A DNA stretch of 64,000 nucleotides from Variovorax sp. dw_308 (GCF_019207085.1 NZ_JAATOM010000004.1:434001-498000), one strand, 5' to 3'; numbered from the stretch's first letter, positions 11,965 through 20,682 are shown. The notes: a model not told the origin generated them from the sequence alone. Numbers and translations: made by a program.

Positions 11965-13065
11965 ATGACCACTGAATACTTCAACCCCGTGCAGACAGTG
12001 CACGGGGCAGGGGCCCTGTCGTCCCTGCCGAGGCTGCTGAACGGTCGGAAGGCCGTGCTGGTGACCTTTCCGGAGGCAAAGGCGGTCGGGCTGCTGGAGC
12101 GCATCGAACAGGTCCTCGGCGACCGACTCGCAGGTGTGATCGACCAGGTGCGACCCAACCCCGATGTGGCGGAACTCGCGCCGCTGTGGGAGACGTTCTG
12201 GCGCGACCATGCCGACACCGGGGTGCTCGTGGCGGTCGGCGGCGGCAGCGCCATCGACACGGCCAAGGCGCTCATGGTGGGCAATGACAGCGGCAGGTTC
12301 GCGGACATGGTCGCCGGCCTGTCCGGGGAGCGGCCTTTCTCGCCCACGCGCTTCAAGCAATTGATTGCTGTACCGACCACCGCCGGCACTGGCAGCGAAG
12401 TCACGCCCTGGGCGACGGTCTGGGACCGCGAGCGGCAGAAGAAGTATTCGCTGCACCTGCCGCAGACCTGGCCCAGCCACGCGGTGATCGACCCCGAGCT
12501 GATGCTGTCGCTACCGTCGGCCGTGACGCTCCAGAGCGGGCTCGATGCGCTGTCGCATGCGCTCGAATCGATCTGGAACGTGAATGCCAACCCCGTCTCA
12601 GACGTGTTCGCGGTGGCGGCCATCCACGAAACCCTGGAGGTGTTGCCGCTGTTGATGCAGCACCCGCTGGACCTGTCCCTGCGCTCGCGCATGGCGCTCG
12701 CCGCACTCAAGGCGGGCCTGGCCTTCTCCAACACCAAGACGGCCTTGGCGCATTCCATCTCCTACGAGATGACGCTGCGCTACGGCATCCCGCACGGCAT
12801 CGCCTGTTCGTTCTCCCTGCCGATGGTGCTGGAGCGCGCCATGGGCCGGAGCGCCGACCGCGACCGTGTGCTGGAGCAGGCGCTGGGCAAGCCCCTGGCC
12901 AACGCGCCGCGCCGGCTGGAGGCTTTCATCGAGGCCCTCGGCGTGCGCACCCGCTTTTCCGACTACGGCGTGAGCGACGACGAGGCCCGCGACATGGTGC
13001 TGCATGCGCAGGCCGGCGCGCGCGGCAGGAACTTCATCGGCACTGCATCGGAGCTTGCAGCATGA
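11965..13065 (+). CDS. Phosphonate-associated iron-containing alcohol dehydrogenase
   Basis: This 366-residue group III (iron-dependent) alcohol dehydrogenase has nucleotide-binding GGGSAIDTAK at residues 92-101. The metal-site Asp and His residues lie in GLDALSHALE and in the HSISYE...GIPHG region. It matches the group known as phosphonate-metabolism-associated Fe-ADH (TIGR03405-like), whose relatives interconvert phosphonoacetaldehyde and 2-hydroxyethylphosphonate. In a catabolic operon with PhnY and PhnA it would most sensibly oxidise hydroxyethylphosphonate to phosphonoacetaldehyde; direction and substrate are inference. GAGG at 11956-11959 precedes the start and the end overlaps phnY by 4 bp. 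Confidence 0.82.
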   Translation: MTTEYFNPVQTVHGAGALSSLPRLLNGRKAVLVTFPEAKAVGLLERIEQVLGDRLAGVIDQVRPNPDVAELAPLWETFWRDHADTGVLVAVGGGSAIDTAKALMVGNDSGRFADMVAGLSGERPFSPTRFKQLIAVPTTAGTGSEVTPWATVWDRERQKKYSLHLPQTWPSHAVIDPELMLSLPSAVTLQSGLDALSHALESIWNVNANPVSDVFAVAAIHETLEVLPLLMQHPLDLSLRSRMALAALKAGLAFSNTKTALAHSISYEMTLRYGIPHGIACSFSLPMVLERAMGRSADRDRVLEQALGKPLANAPRRLEAFIEALGVRTRFSDYGVSDDEARDMVLHAQAGARGRNFIGTASELAA

Positions 13066-14519
13066 CCACCAACACCCCCTTGCGCGACAGCGCGCACTTT
13101 CGCGCCGAGGTGCTTCGCATCGGCGACCAGCGCCTGACGCGCACGCGCACCTTCGACGTGTTCAACCCCTACAACCGGGAGCGCGTCGGCTCGGTGCCGA
13201 TGGCCACCGTCGACGACGTGCGCGAGGCCTACCGGATCGCACGCAGCTACAAGGCCACGCTCACCCGCTACGAGCGCTCCAGCATCCTGCAACGCGCATC
13301 GGCCCTGCTCCGGGCGCGGGCCGAGGAGGCATCGACGCTCATCACGCTGGAGTCGGGCCTGTGCAGGAAGGACTCGCTCTACGAGATCGGCCGCGTGGCC
13401 GACGTGCTGGTGTTCGGCGCCAACGAGGCCTTGCGCGACGACGGCCAGGTGTTCTCCTGCGACCTCACGCCGCACGGCAAGAAGCGCAAGGTCATCACCA
13501 CGCGCGAGCCGCTGCTGGGCGTGATCACCGCGATCACCCCGTTCAACCATCCGATGAACCAGGTCGCGCACAAGGTGGTGCCGAGCATTGCCACCAACAA
13601 CCGCATGGTGCTCAAGCCGTCGGAAAAGGTGCCGCTGTCCGCCTGCTTCCTCGCCGACATCCTCTATGAAGCCGGCTTGCCGCACGAGATGCTCCAGATC
13701 ATCACCGGCGACCCACGCGAGATCGCGGACGAGATGCTGATCAACGAGAACGTCGACCTCATCACCTTCACCGGCGGCGTGGCCATCGGCAAGTACATCG
13801 CCTCGAAGGCGGGCTACCGCCGCATCGTGCTCGAACTCGGCGGCAACGATCCGCTGATCGTCATGGAAGACGCCGACCTCGACCAGGCCTCCGACCTGGC
13901 CGTGCAGGGCTCGTACAAGAATTCGGGGCAGCGGTGCACAGCAGTGAAACGCATGCTGGTGCATGAATCGGTGGCGCGCGACTTCACCGAGCGCGTGGTC
14001 GAGAAAACGCGCCGCTGGAAGCACGGCGACCCAATGGATGCCGCCAACGACATGGGCACCGTCATCGACGCCGAGGCGGCCGCCTTGTTCGAGAAGCGCG
14101 TGGCCGACGCGGTCGCGCAAGGCGCGCGCCTGCTCGCAGGCGGCCAGCGCGACGGCGCGCTCTACGCGCCCACCGTCATCGACAACGTGCACCCCGACAT
14201 GGAAGTGGTGCGCGAGGAAACCTTCGGACCAGTCTCGCCCATCATCACCTTCAAGGATATCGACGACGCGATCCGCATTTCCAACGGCACGGCCTACGGC
14301 CTGTCATCGGGCATCTGCACCAACCGCATGGACTACACGCAGCGCTTCGCTTCGGAGCTTCAGGTGGGCACGGTCAACCTCTGGGAGGTGCCGGGCTATC
14401 GCATCGAGCTGACGCCCTTCGGCGGCATCAAGGATTCAGGCCTCGGCTACAAGGAGGGCGTGCAGGAGGCGATGAAGTCGTTCTGCAATGGGAAGACGTT
14501 CACGATGCCTTGGGGTTGA
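13062..14519 (+). CDS. phnY: Phosphonoacetaldehyde dehydrogenase PhnY (copy A)
   Basis: This 485-residue aldehyde dehydrogenase oxidises phosphonoacetaldehyde to phosphonoacetate with NAD(P), the step before PhnA. Visible landmarks are the cofactor-site ITPFNHPMNQ, LVLKPSEK-like MVLKPSEK, the ELGGNDPL motif and the catalytic cysteine C292 in NSGQRCTA. The GYRIELTPFGGIKDSGLGYKEG C-terminus is typical of the PhnY group (TIGR03250-like). It overlaps the alcohol dehydrogenase by ATGA and is the last gene of locus A. A close paralogue is at 34712. Confidence 0.9.
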   Translation: MTTNTPLRDSAHFRAEVLRIGDQRLTRTRTFDVFNPYNRERVGSVPMATVDDVREAYRIARSYKATLTRYERSSILQRASALLRARAEEASTLITLESGLCRKDSLYEIGRVADVLVFGANEALRDDGQVFSCDLTPHGKKRKVITTREPLLGVITAITPFNHPMNQVAHKVVPSIATNNRMVLKPSEKVPLSACFLADILYEAGLPHEMLQIITGDPREIADEMLINENVDLITFTGGVAIGKYIASKAGYRRIVLELGGNDPLIVMEDADLDQASDLAVQGSYKNSGQRCTAVKRMLVHESVARDFTERVVEKTRRWKHGDPMDAANDMGTVIDAEAAALFEKRVADAVAQGARLLAGGQRDGALYAPTVIDNVHPDMEVVREETFGPVSPIITFKDIDDAIRISNGTAYGLSSGICTNRMDYTQRFASELQVGTVNLWEVPGYRIELTPFGGIKDSGLGYKEGVQEAMKSFCNGKTFTMPWG

Positions 14520-14583
14520 GGGGCCCGATGCTTTCGGCACGGGTGACGCCGTGCTGTGCCAGCCGATCAAGCACTGCGCGTCT

Positions 14584-14679
14584 GGCTCGCGTCGATGGTG
14601 TGCTCTGCTCAGCGAAATAAAGGAGGAGGCCGCAGGCCGGGGGACATTCGCGGAGCAGAGCACACCGTCGGCGCGAGCC
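14584..14679. repeat. Long inverted repeat (27-bp arms) between convergent phnY and lysR
   Basis: The arms at 14584-14610 and 14653-14679 match over 27 bp with two mismatches; the inner 14 bp (GGTGTGCTCTGCTC / GAGCAGAGCACACC) match perfectly. Pairing can go on inward through GCGAA/TTCGC (14612-14616 / 14647-14651). The loop carries GGCC-GCA-GGCC and no poly-T tract, so this is not a standard terminator. It looks like a small mobile or REP-like intergenic element, though it may also end transcription from both sides. Confidence 0.6.
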
Positions 14680-14735
14680 TGCCCCGGAGCAAAAGCGGCG
14701 CCCTGCAAAAGATCGAGCGCAGAGGCAGTTTCACT

Positions 14736-15641
14736 TCAATCTTCCTGCAGCGCTTCAAAGCGCTCGACAAGGTAGTCGATCAGCAGCCGCACTGCCGGTA
14801 ACTGCCCGCGGCGCGACGCAAAGACCGCGTGGATGATCTCGCGCCGCGGTTCCCAGCCGCTCAGCACTGGGACCAGTTGGCCCCCCTTGAACTCCTCGCT
14901 CACCATCATGCGCGGCAACTGCACGATGCCCACTCCCTCGACGGCTGCCGCCTTCAAGGCCAGCATGGCCCGCGTGATGTAGCGAGGCTGGTGCCGTATC
15001 TCGGCCATGGCGCCGTCCGGTCCTTCGAGTTGCCATTGGTGCTCGTCCTGCGGCTGGCCCAGATGCATGCTCGGGAAGCGTGCCAGGTCCGCCGGGACCG
15101 CCACCGCTCCGAACCGCTTCAGAAGACCGGGACTGGCGACCAGGCATTGCCCACGATCTGACAGCACCCGCATCACGAGATCGCTGTCTTCCAGCGGTGG
15201 CGGCCGCACCCGAATCGCGAGGTCGATGCCCTCGGCCACGACGTCCACCTTGCGGTTGGTCTCTTCCAGGTGCAGCTCCACGCGCGGGTATTGCGCCAGG
15301 AAGCCGGCGAGCATTTCGCCGATGCGCGAGGCCAGCAGGGCAACCGGGCAGCTCATCCGGATCACGCCGCGCGGTTCTGCATGCGTGATGGCGACCGACT
15401 CCTCGGCGGCCTCGGCCTCGGTCAGCATGGCGCGGCAGTGCGCGTAGTAGCCGCGACCCACTTCGGTCACCGCGAAGCTGCGGGTGGAACGCAGGATCAG
15501 CCTGGCGCCGAGCCGCTCTTCCAGCAGTGCGATGCGCCGGCTCAACTTCGACTTCGGGATGCCCAGCGCGCGGCCCGCCGGGGCAAAGCCGCCGTGGTCG
15601 ACCACCTGGGCGAAGTAGAAGAGGTCGTTCAGGTCCAGCAT
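14736..15641 (-). CDS. LysR-family regulator divergent from pirin
   Basis: This 301-residue LysR regulator has a clear N-terminal HTH (LNDLFYFAQVVDHGGFAPAG, residues 3-22, then LGIPKSKLSRRIALLEE) and a substrate-binding-like C-terminal domain. The KSKLSRR recognition helix is that of the LysR subgroup often found beside pirin and NAD(P)H-oxidoreductase genes in Burkholderiales. It is transcribed away from the pirin gene, with a 10-bp near-perfect palindrome immediately before its start codon. Control of the pirin gene and of itself is likely. Effector unknown. Confidence 0.85.
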   Translation of the reverse strand: MLDLNDLFYFAQVVDHGGFAPAGRALGIPKSKLSRRIALLEERLGARLILRSTRSFAVTEVGRGYYAHCRAMLTEAEAAEESVAITHAEPRGVIRMSCPVALLASRIGEMLAGFLAQYPRVELHLEETNRKVDVVAEGIDLAIRVRPPPLEDSDLVMRVLSDRGQCLVASPGLLKRFGAVAVPADLARFPSMHLGQPQDEHQWQLEGPDGAMAEIRHQPRYITRAMLALKAAAVEGVGIVQLPRMMVSEEFKGGQLVPVLSGWEPRREIIHAVFASRRGQLPAVRLLIDYLVERFEALQED

Positions 15642-15643
15642 GC

Positions 15644-15671
15644 TTCATCGTTCTATCAGTGGAACTATGAA
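15644..15671. promoter_or_regulatory. Candidate LysR operator before lysR/pirin
   Basis: TTCATCGTTC (15644-15653) and GAACTATGAA (15662-15671) form 10-bp arms with one mismatch across an 8-bp spacer. The site abuts the minus-strand lysR start (15641), so binding would block lysR expression. It lies 90 bp before the pirin start. Function inferred from symmetry and place. Confidence 0.45.
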
Positions 15672-15760
15672 GACGATTATTGCGGACTACCGCTGGCGGC
15701 GTTCTGTTTTTATGCTTCTCCCATCCCGATTCCATCGGATTCGCAAGAAAGGTGAAGCAA

Positions 15761-16630
15761 ATGCTCAAGAAGATTGTTGGTGTGTACGGCGCCCCGCGCG
15801 GGCACTGGGTGGGCGACGGCTTCCCGGTGCGCTCCTTCTTCAGCTACGGGAGCCACGGCGCGGAACTGAGCCCCTTCCTGCTGCTGGACCACGCCGGTCC
15901 GGCGAACTTCGAGCCGAGCGAGCGGCCCAGGGGCGTGGGCGTGCATCCGCATCGCGGCTTCGAGACCGTGACCATCGTCTACGAAGGGGAGGTCGCGCAT
16001 CGCGACTCGACCGGCGCGGGCGGCCTCATCGGGCCGGGCGACGTGCAATGGATGACGGCCGCCTCCGGCATCCTGCACGAGGAGTTCCACTCGCCGGCGT
16101 TCGCGCAGCGCGGCGGGCGGCTCGAGATGGTGCAGCTCTGGGTCAACCTGCCCGCGCGCGACAAGATGGGTGCGCCCGGCTACCAGACCCTGCTGGACGC
16201 GCAGATCCCCGCCGTCGAGCTGCCGCAGGGGGCAGGGCGGGTGCGCGTCATCGCTGGCGAATTCGACGGCCGACAGGGGCCGGCCCGCACGCACACGCCC
16301 ATCAACGTCTGGGACCTGCGCCTGGTCCAGGGGGGAAAGGCGCGGCTGGCGCTTCCCGCAGGCCACACCGCCGCGCTGGTGGCGCTGCGCGGCAGTGTGA
16401 CGGTCAACGGCCAGCAGAGCCTGCGCGAGGCGCAGATGCTGCACCTCGATCGGGAGGGCGACGCGCTGGAGATCGAGGCCGGCAGTGATGCGGTGCTGCT
16501 GTTCCTGGGCGGCGAGCCGATCGATGAGCCGATCGTCGGCAGCGGCCCCTTCGTGATGAACAGCCAGACCGAGATCGTCCAGGCCTTCGACGACTTCAGC
16601 AGCGGCCGCTTCGGGCGCATCGCGGCCTAG
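15761..16630 (+). CDS. Pirin-family protein
   Basis: This 289-residue bicupin of the pirin family has metal ligands visible in the N-terminal cupin: HPH in GVHPHRGFETV, and the ILHEE stretch supplying His and Glu. Bacterial pirins are cytoplasmic; some show quercetin 2,3-dioxygenase activity and others bind metabolic enzymes, so the role is uncertain. I chose ATG 15761 because it starts the conserved N-terminus and follows AAGAAAGG at 15745-15752; in-frame 15680 would add 27 unsupported residues. A strong terminator follows. Confidence 0.88.
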   Translation: MLKKIVGVYGAPRGHWVGDGFPVRSFFSYGSHGAELSPFLLLDHAGPANFEPSERPRGVGVHPHRGFETVTIVYEGEVAHRDSTGAGGLIGPGDVQWMTAASGILHEEFHSPAFAQRGGRLEMVQLWVNLPARDKMGAPGYQTLLDAQIPAVELPQGAGRVRVIAGEFDGRQGPARTHTPINVWDLRLVQGGKARLALPAGHTAALVALRGSVTVNGQQSLREAQMLHLDREGDALEIEAGSDAVLLFLGGEPIDEPIVGSGPFVMNSQTEIVQAFDDFSSGRFGRIAA

Positions 16631-16646
16631 GTTTCAGTTTCCCATC

Positions 16647-16676
16647 CGGTCCGCCGCCTGTCGGCGGACCATTTTT
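16647..16676 (+). terminator. Rho-independent terminator after the pirin gene
   Basis: GGTCCGCCG (16648-16656) pairs perfectly with CGGCGGACC (16662-16670) around a 5-nt loop, followed by A and five T (16671-16676). The 9-bp GC-rich stem plus T-run 17 bp after the pirin stop is a textbook intrinsic terminator. The next gene is on the minus strand. Confidence 0.85.
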
Positions 16677-16682
16677 GCCGCC

Positions 16683-16823
16683 TCGCACCCAAGGTGCTCT
16701 GCCCGACGCGCTGCAGTGGGCCAGGGGCTACACGCGCATCTTTCCCGAGTACCAACTGCTGATCGAGAGCTACGGCAAGGCGCAGGCCGTGGAGCGATTC
16801 CGCGGCTTGCCAAGGCTCACGCC
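16683..16823 (+). pseudogene. Possible remnant of a coding sequence
   Basis: One plus frame reads ALPDALQWARGYTRIFPEYQ and on through LLIESYGKAQAVERFRGLPRL with protein-like composition, then loses sense as it runs into the 3' end of the convergent IclR gene. It has no start codon with a ribosome site and no recognisable family. It could be the tail of a deleted gene next to the terminator, or chance. Low confidence. Confidence 0.2.
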
Positions 16824-17587
16824 ATGTTCGCGCCCGGAGGTTGCACCCCGTCGGCCAGTCGCTTGCCAATTTCGTCGCTGGCGCGCGCGAGCATCGCCCT
16901 CATTCGTGCCTCGCCCATGGCCAGGAGCACCTCGTGGGTTCCCACCAGCGCCAGGGCGGCCAAGGCTTCCCCGTCTTCGTTGAGCAGCGGCACGGCCATG
17001 CCACCCACCGCCTCTTCGAGCTCCCCCATCGACCAGTAGAAGCCTTGCTTGCGGACGTTGGACAGGTAAGCCCTGAAATCGGTCCAGCTCGACCCGAGCC
17101 CATGCTTGCGCGCCTCGGCGGCGTTCGCTTCGTAGATCTTCACCAACTGCGGCCGCGGCGTACAACTCAGGATGACCTTGGGCGACGCGCCCGCGAACAG
17201 CGGCCGCGGCCTCCCGCGCCCATACCCGAGTTGCAGCGACGAGTCTGCACTCGCCCTGTAGATGTCGATGATCTTCATGCCGAACATGGTGGTGAGTACG
17301 GCGTCCATGCGTGCCTTCCTCGCCATCTCGTCCATGACGGGCACGGCCGCCAGCAGGACCGGGTCGCTGCGCCGCAGCCGGTAGTCCAGCTCGATGATGC
17401 GAGCGCCCAGCGAATACCGGCCGCCCGACACCTTTTGCAGAAAGCCGGCCTCGACCAGGTCCTTGACGTACCGATACCCCGTGGCCCGCGTGTATCCCAT
17501 CGCCTCGTTGATGTCGTCCGTGTGCCAGACAGCGCGTTCCTCGGTGAAGAGATTCAGGATCGCGAGCACGCGGGCAGGACTGGTCAT
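16817..17587 (-). CDS. IclR-family transcriptional regulator
   Basis: This 256-residue protein has an N-terminal winged helix (MTSPARVLAILNLFTEERAV, then YTRATGYRYVKDL) and a C-terminal GAF-like effector domain, as in IclR regulators of aromatic catabolism. I chose the ATG at 17587 because the domain begins at once; an upstream in-frame start would add 43 residues overlapping the VOC gene. It lies 16 bp after the VOC gene on the same strand, so the two are probably one transcript. It likely controls the divergent FAH-monooxygenase operon in response to an aromatic compound (inference). Confidence 0.83.
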   Translation of the reverse strand: MTSPARVLAILNLFTEERAVWHTDDINEAMGYTRATGYRYVKDLVEAGFLQKVSGGRYSLGARIIELDYRLRRSDPVLLAAVPVMDEMARKARMDAVLTTMFGMKIIDIYRASADSSLQLGYGRGRPRPLFAGASPKVILSCTPRPQLVKIYEANAAEARKHGLGSSWTDFRAYLSNVRKQGFYWSMGELEEAVGGMAVPLLNEDGEALAALALVGTHEVLLAMGEARMRAMLARASDEIGKRLADGVQPPGANMA

Positions 17588-17603
17588 GGCGGACTGGGTT
17601 CGT

Positions 17604-18155
17604 TCAATCGAGGCCCATGCGGCGGGCCATCTCGGCACGCCATTCTGACCTCGGTTTGAAGCCTGGCAGCGCCCGGGCGTGGGCTTCGGCGTTCGCCATG
17701 ATGTCCGCATCGTCAAGGGCCAGGTCGACCGGCAGGCGCAGCGGCTGCGAGACGTACCAGGGCAATTCCATGTAGAGCTCGAGGCGATTGCCCTCGGGAT
17801 CGCGCACGTACACCGACAGCGAATTGCCGTGCGTCACCGGCGTGATCTCGCTGGTGTTCTCGCGCTGCACGCGCCGGTGCATCTCCTTGAGCGTCGCGAG
17901 GCTGTCGGCCTTGAGCGAGATCTGGTTGATCACGTTGAAGCTCACGTCCGCCGGGCGGCCCGAGATCAGGACGATCTGGTGGTGCTCGTCCGGATCGCGG
18001 CTCAGGAAGACGAGGCCCACCGGTCCGTGCGGCCCGGGAAGCTGCCCGCGATCGGTGACGGTGAACTCCAGCACGCGCACGTAGAAGTCCTCCATCGCGG
18101 AGAGGTCGTTCACATAGAAGCCCACATGGCTGAAGGCAAGTCCGGGTCTTGTCAT
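17604..18155 (-). CDS. VOC-family protein (extradiol dioxygenase/glyoxalase fold)
   Basis: This 183-residue vicinal-oxygen-chelate protein shows the likely metal ligands: His in FSHVGFYVND near residue 10, His in DEHHQIVLI and Glu in NRLELYME. The fold serves type I extradiol ring-cleaving dioxygenases as well as glyoxalases and other isomerases. Beside a flavin hydroxylase and an FAH-family hydrolase, a ring-cleavage role for a hydroxylated aromatic is the most natural reading, but the single-domain size leaves other VOC reactions open. The start is ATG 18155; longer in-frame starts run through AT-rich promoter DNA. Confidence 0.75.
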   Translation of the reverse strand: MTRPGLAFSHVGFYVNDLSAMEDFYVRVLEFTVTDRGQLPGPHGPVGLVFLSRDPDEHHQIVLISGRPADVSFNVINQISLKADSLATLKEMHRRVQRENTSEITPVTHGNSLSVYVRDPEGNRLELYMELPWYVSQPLRLPVDLALDDADIMANAEAHARALPGFKPRSEWRAEMARRMGLD

Positions 18156-18196
18156 GGCAATTCCTTGCTCGGTTCCGAGCGCTTTGATGAAGTTTG

Positions 18197-18271
18197 AATA
18201 TCGCAAATAATAGGATAAACACCTAGTCGATCGGCTTGACGCCCGCAGATCGTGAAAACAATAATATCGCA
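18197..18271. promoter_or_regulatory. Divergent promoter region with two AATATCGCA repeats
   Basis: In the AT-rich gap between the VOC gene and the FAH gene, AATATCGCA occurs twice in the same direction (18197-18205 and 18263-18271), 66 bp apart. A plus-strand promoter fits between: TTGACG at 18236-18241, 18 bp, AATAAT at 18260-18265. The second repeat overlaps that -10 box. The repeats may be IclR binding sites; this is inference. Confidence 0.42.
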
Positions 18272-18312
18272 CTAAATGAGATTTTTCAACAATCAAGACC
18301 AAGGAAGAGCAA

Positions 18313-19170
18313 ATGAAACTCGTGAGCTTTGAACGGTACGGAAAGACGGGCTTCGGCGTGGTGGTGGACGATGGCGTGGTGGATCTCGGCCTGGCGCTCG
18401 AAGGCCGCTTCGCCGACCTCAAGGGCCTGCTGCAAGGAGATGGAATGGCGGCAGCGAGCGCGGCAGTGCAAGGGCGAACACCCGACTACAAGCTGTCCGG
18501 GCTGACCCTTCTGCCGGTCATCCCCAACCCCGGGAAGATCTGGTGCGCAGGCCTGAACTACGGCGAGCACGTGCGCGAAACAGGCCGCGAAGTCAGCGAG
18601 CAGCCGGTGTTCTTCCTGCGCGTGCCCGACTCGCAGGTCGGCCATGGCCAGGCCATCCCGCGGCCGCCGGAATCGATCAAGCTCGACTACGAAGGCGAGA
18701 TCGCCATCATCATCGGCAAGGGCGGCCGGCGCATCGCGGAAGCCGACGCCTGGGACCACATCGCCGGATACGCCTGCTACAACGACGCCTCGGTGCGCGA
18801 CTGGCAGATGCACAGCCAGCAGTGGTGCCCAGGCAAGAACTTCTGGCGCACGGGCGGCTTCGGCCCCTGGATGGTGACCGCCGACGAGATCTCCGCGGGC
18901 GCCGTGCTCTCGCTGGTGACGCGCCTCAATGGCGTCGAGGTTCAGCGCGCGACGACCGAGATGATGCTGCACAGCATCCCGCGCCAGATCGCCTACGCAT
19001 CGACCGTCGCGCCGTTGCAGGCCGGCGACGTGATCGTCACCGGGACCCCGGGCGGCATCGGCGCCAAGCGCACGCCGCCGCTGTGGATGAAGGCCGGCGA
19101 TGTGGTCGAGGTCGAGGTCGAACGCGTTGGCGTGCTGCGCAACACCGTCGTCGACGAACTGGCCGGGTGA
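18313..19170 (+). CDS. Fumarylacetoacetate hydrolase family protein
   Basis: This 285-residue FAH-fold hydrolase has the metal-binding carboxylates in KLDYEGEIAIIIGKGG, and the C-terminal VIVTGTPGGIGAKRTPP is a family signature. Members cleave or decarboxylate the products of aromatic ring opening, such as fumarylpyruvate, acylpyruvates and hydroxymuconates. It is the first gene of a plus-strand aromatic operon and lies opposite a VOC dioxygenase-like gene. AAGGAAG at 18301-18307 precedes the start. The exact ring-fission product is not deducible from sequence. Confidence 0.85.
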   Translation: MKLVSFERYGKTGFGVVVDDGVVDLGLALEGRFADLKGLLQGDGMAAASAAVQGRTPDYKLSGLTLLPVIPNPGKIWCAGLNYGEHVRETGREVSEQPVFFLRVPDSQVGHGQAIPRPPESIKLDYEGEIAIIIGKGGRRIAEADAWDHIAGYACYNDASVRDWQMHSQQWCPGKNFWRTGGFGPWMVTADEISAGAVLSLVTRLNGVEVQRATTEMMLHSIPRQIAYASTVAPLQAGDVIVTGTPGGIGAKRTPPLWMKAGDVVEVEVERVGVLRNTVVDELAG

Positions 19171-19176
19171 ACTTCA

Positions 19177-20682
19177 ATGACCGCACCCGCTGCAACTCCC
19201 TTGCGCGAGAGCTATGACGTGGCCATCGTCGGACTCGGCCCGGCTGGCGCCACGCTCGCCAACCTGCTGGCGCTGCGCGGCCTGTCCGTGCTCGCGCTGG
19301 ACCGCGAGGCCGACATCTACCGGCTGCCGCGGGCCATCCACTTCGATGGCGAATGCATGCGCGTCTTCCAGACGGTCGGCATCGCCGACGAGATGGCGCC
19401 CCACTTGGTAGTGGCGCCGGGCATGAGGTTCCTCGACGGGTGCGGCCGGCTGCTCATCGACTGGCAACGGCCTACCGAGATCGGTCCGCAAGGCTGGCAC
19501 GCCAGCTATCGCTTCCATCAGCCATTCCTCGAGGAAACGTTGCGAAGCAAACTCGCGGCGCAAGCCTGCGTCGACATCCGCTTGCGCCACGAAGTGTTCG
19601 CTGTCGAGCCGGCCGAGGACCATGTCGACCTGCGACTGGAAGACACCTCGTCCGGCAAGCTCCTGCGCACCAGGGCACGCTACGTCGTGGGCTGTGACGG
19701 CGCGCGCTCGACGGTCAGGCGGTTCATGGGAACCGAGCTTCAAGACCTGAAATCGCACGAGCGCTGGCTGGTGGTGGACCTGCTGCTCCACAAGGACAAG
19801 CCGGAACTGGGCGAGCACAGCATCCAATACTGCGACCCCACGCGCCCCGCCACGTATGTTCGCGGCGTGGGCAACCGGCGCCGCTGGGAACTGATGCTCC
19901 TGCCCGGCGAGGATGCAGCGGCCATGTGCCGCCCTGAGGTCGTCTGGCAACTGTTGCAGCGCTGGATCACGCCCGCGGAAGCCACACTCGAACGACCCGC
20001 GGCCTACACCTTCCACTCGGTGGTTGCGCAGGGGTGGCGCAAGGGCCGCCTGTTGATCGCCGGCGACGCTGCCCACCAGACGCCGCCGTTCATGGGACAG
20101 GGCATGTGCGCCGGTATCCGCGATGCGTCGAACCTTGCCTGGAAACTGGCCGACGTGATCTCCGGGGCAGCCCCCGACGAACTGCTGGACACCTACGAGT
20201 CCGAACGATCGCCGCACGTGCGCGAGTTCATCGAGACGGCGGTTCGCCTGGGCAGCGTCATCCAGACGACCGACGTCGAAGCAGCGAAGCAGCGGGACGC
20301 CGACATGCTCGCGCGGCCACAGAACTTCGCCACGCCGCAGCCGCGGCTGGGCCCGGGCGCGCACGCCGGAACGCCCGAAGCGGGCCGCATCGGCGAACAG
20401 CCGGCGATGGCCGACGGCACGCGACTCGACGATCGTGTCGGCTACGGCCATGCGCTGATCGTCGACCCGGCGTGGGTGTCGGATGCACAGCGGATCGCCG
20501 GAGCGATCCCGGTGCTGCCAGCGGATTCGCCTTCGATGCGCCTGTGGCTCGAGCGCCTCGGCGCCCGTGCCGTGCTGCTGCGGCCGGACCGCTACGTGGA
20601 ATCGACCGCTGTCGATCGGGCCGATCTTCCGAGGATGGTGCTCGGCGTCTCGGGGACTCTTCGGAAAGCGGTGCAGGCATGA
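19177..20682 (+). CDS. FAD-dependent aromatic monooxygenase (MhpA-like)
   Basis: This 501-residue flavoprotein hydroxylase of group A has FAD-binding VGLGPAGATLANLLALRG near residues 18-35, the DG motif GCDGARSTVRRF and the GD motif IAGDAAHQTPPFMGQGMCAG. These resemble 3-(3-hydroxyphenyl)propionate hydroxylase and related phenol hydroxylases. Using NAD(P)H it would add a hydroxyl group to a phenolic ring ahead of ring cleavage. It begins 6 bp after the FAH gene and overlaps the next gene by ATGA. The C-terminal domain is present but somewhat shorter than in MhpA. Confidence 0.83.
   Translation: MTAPAATPLRESYDVAIVGLGPAGATLANLLALRGLSVLALDREADIYRLPRAIHFDGECMRVFQTVGIADEMAPHLVVAPGMRFLDGCGRLLIDWQRPTEIGPQGWHASYRFHQPFLEETLRSKLAAQACVDIRLRHEVFAVEPAEDHVDLRLEDTSSGKLLRTRARYVVGCDGARSTVRRFMGTELQDLKSHERWLVVDLLLHKDKPELGEHSIQYCDPTRPATYVRGVGNRRRWELMLLPGEDAAAMCRPEVVWQLLQRWITPAEATLERPAAYTFHSVVAQGWRKGRLLIAGDAAHQTPPFMGQGMCAGIRDASNLAWKLADVISGAAPDELLDTYESERSPHVREFIETAVRLGSVIQTTDVEAAKQRDADMLARPQNFATPQPRLGPGAHAGTPEAGRIGEQPAMADGTRLDDRVGYGHALIVDPAWVSDAQRIAGAIPVLPADSPSMRLWLERLGARAVLLRPDRYVESTAVDRADLPRMVLGVSGTLRKAVQA

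Noticed and set aside
14584..14679. Reading the long inverted repeat as a rho-independent terminator
   Set aside because: No T-run on either strand after the stem, and the loop is about 40 bases. It may still stop transcription, but it is better described as a repeat element.
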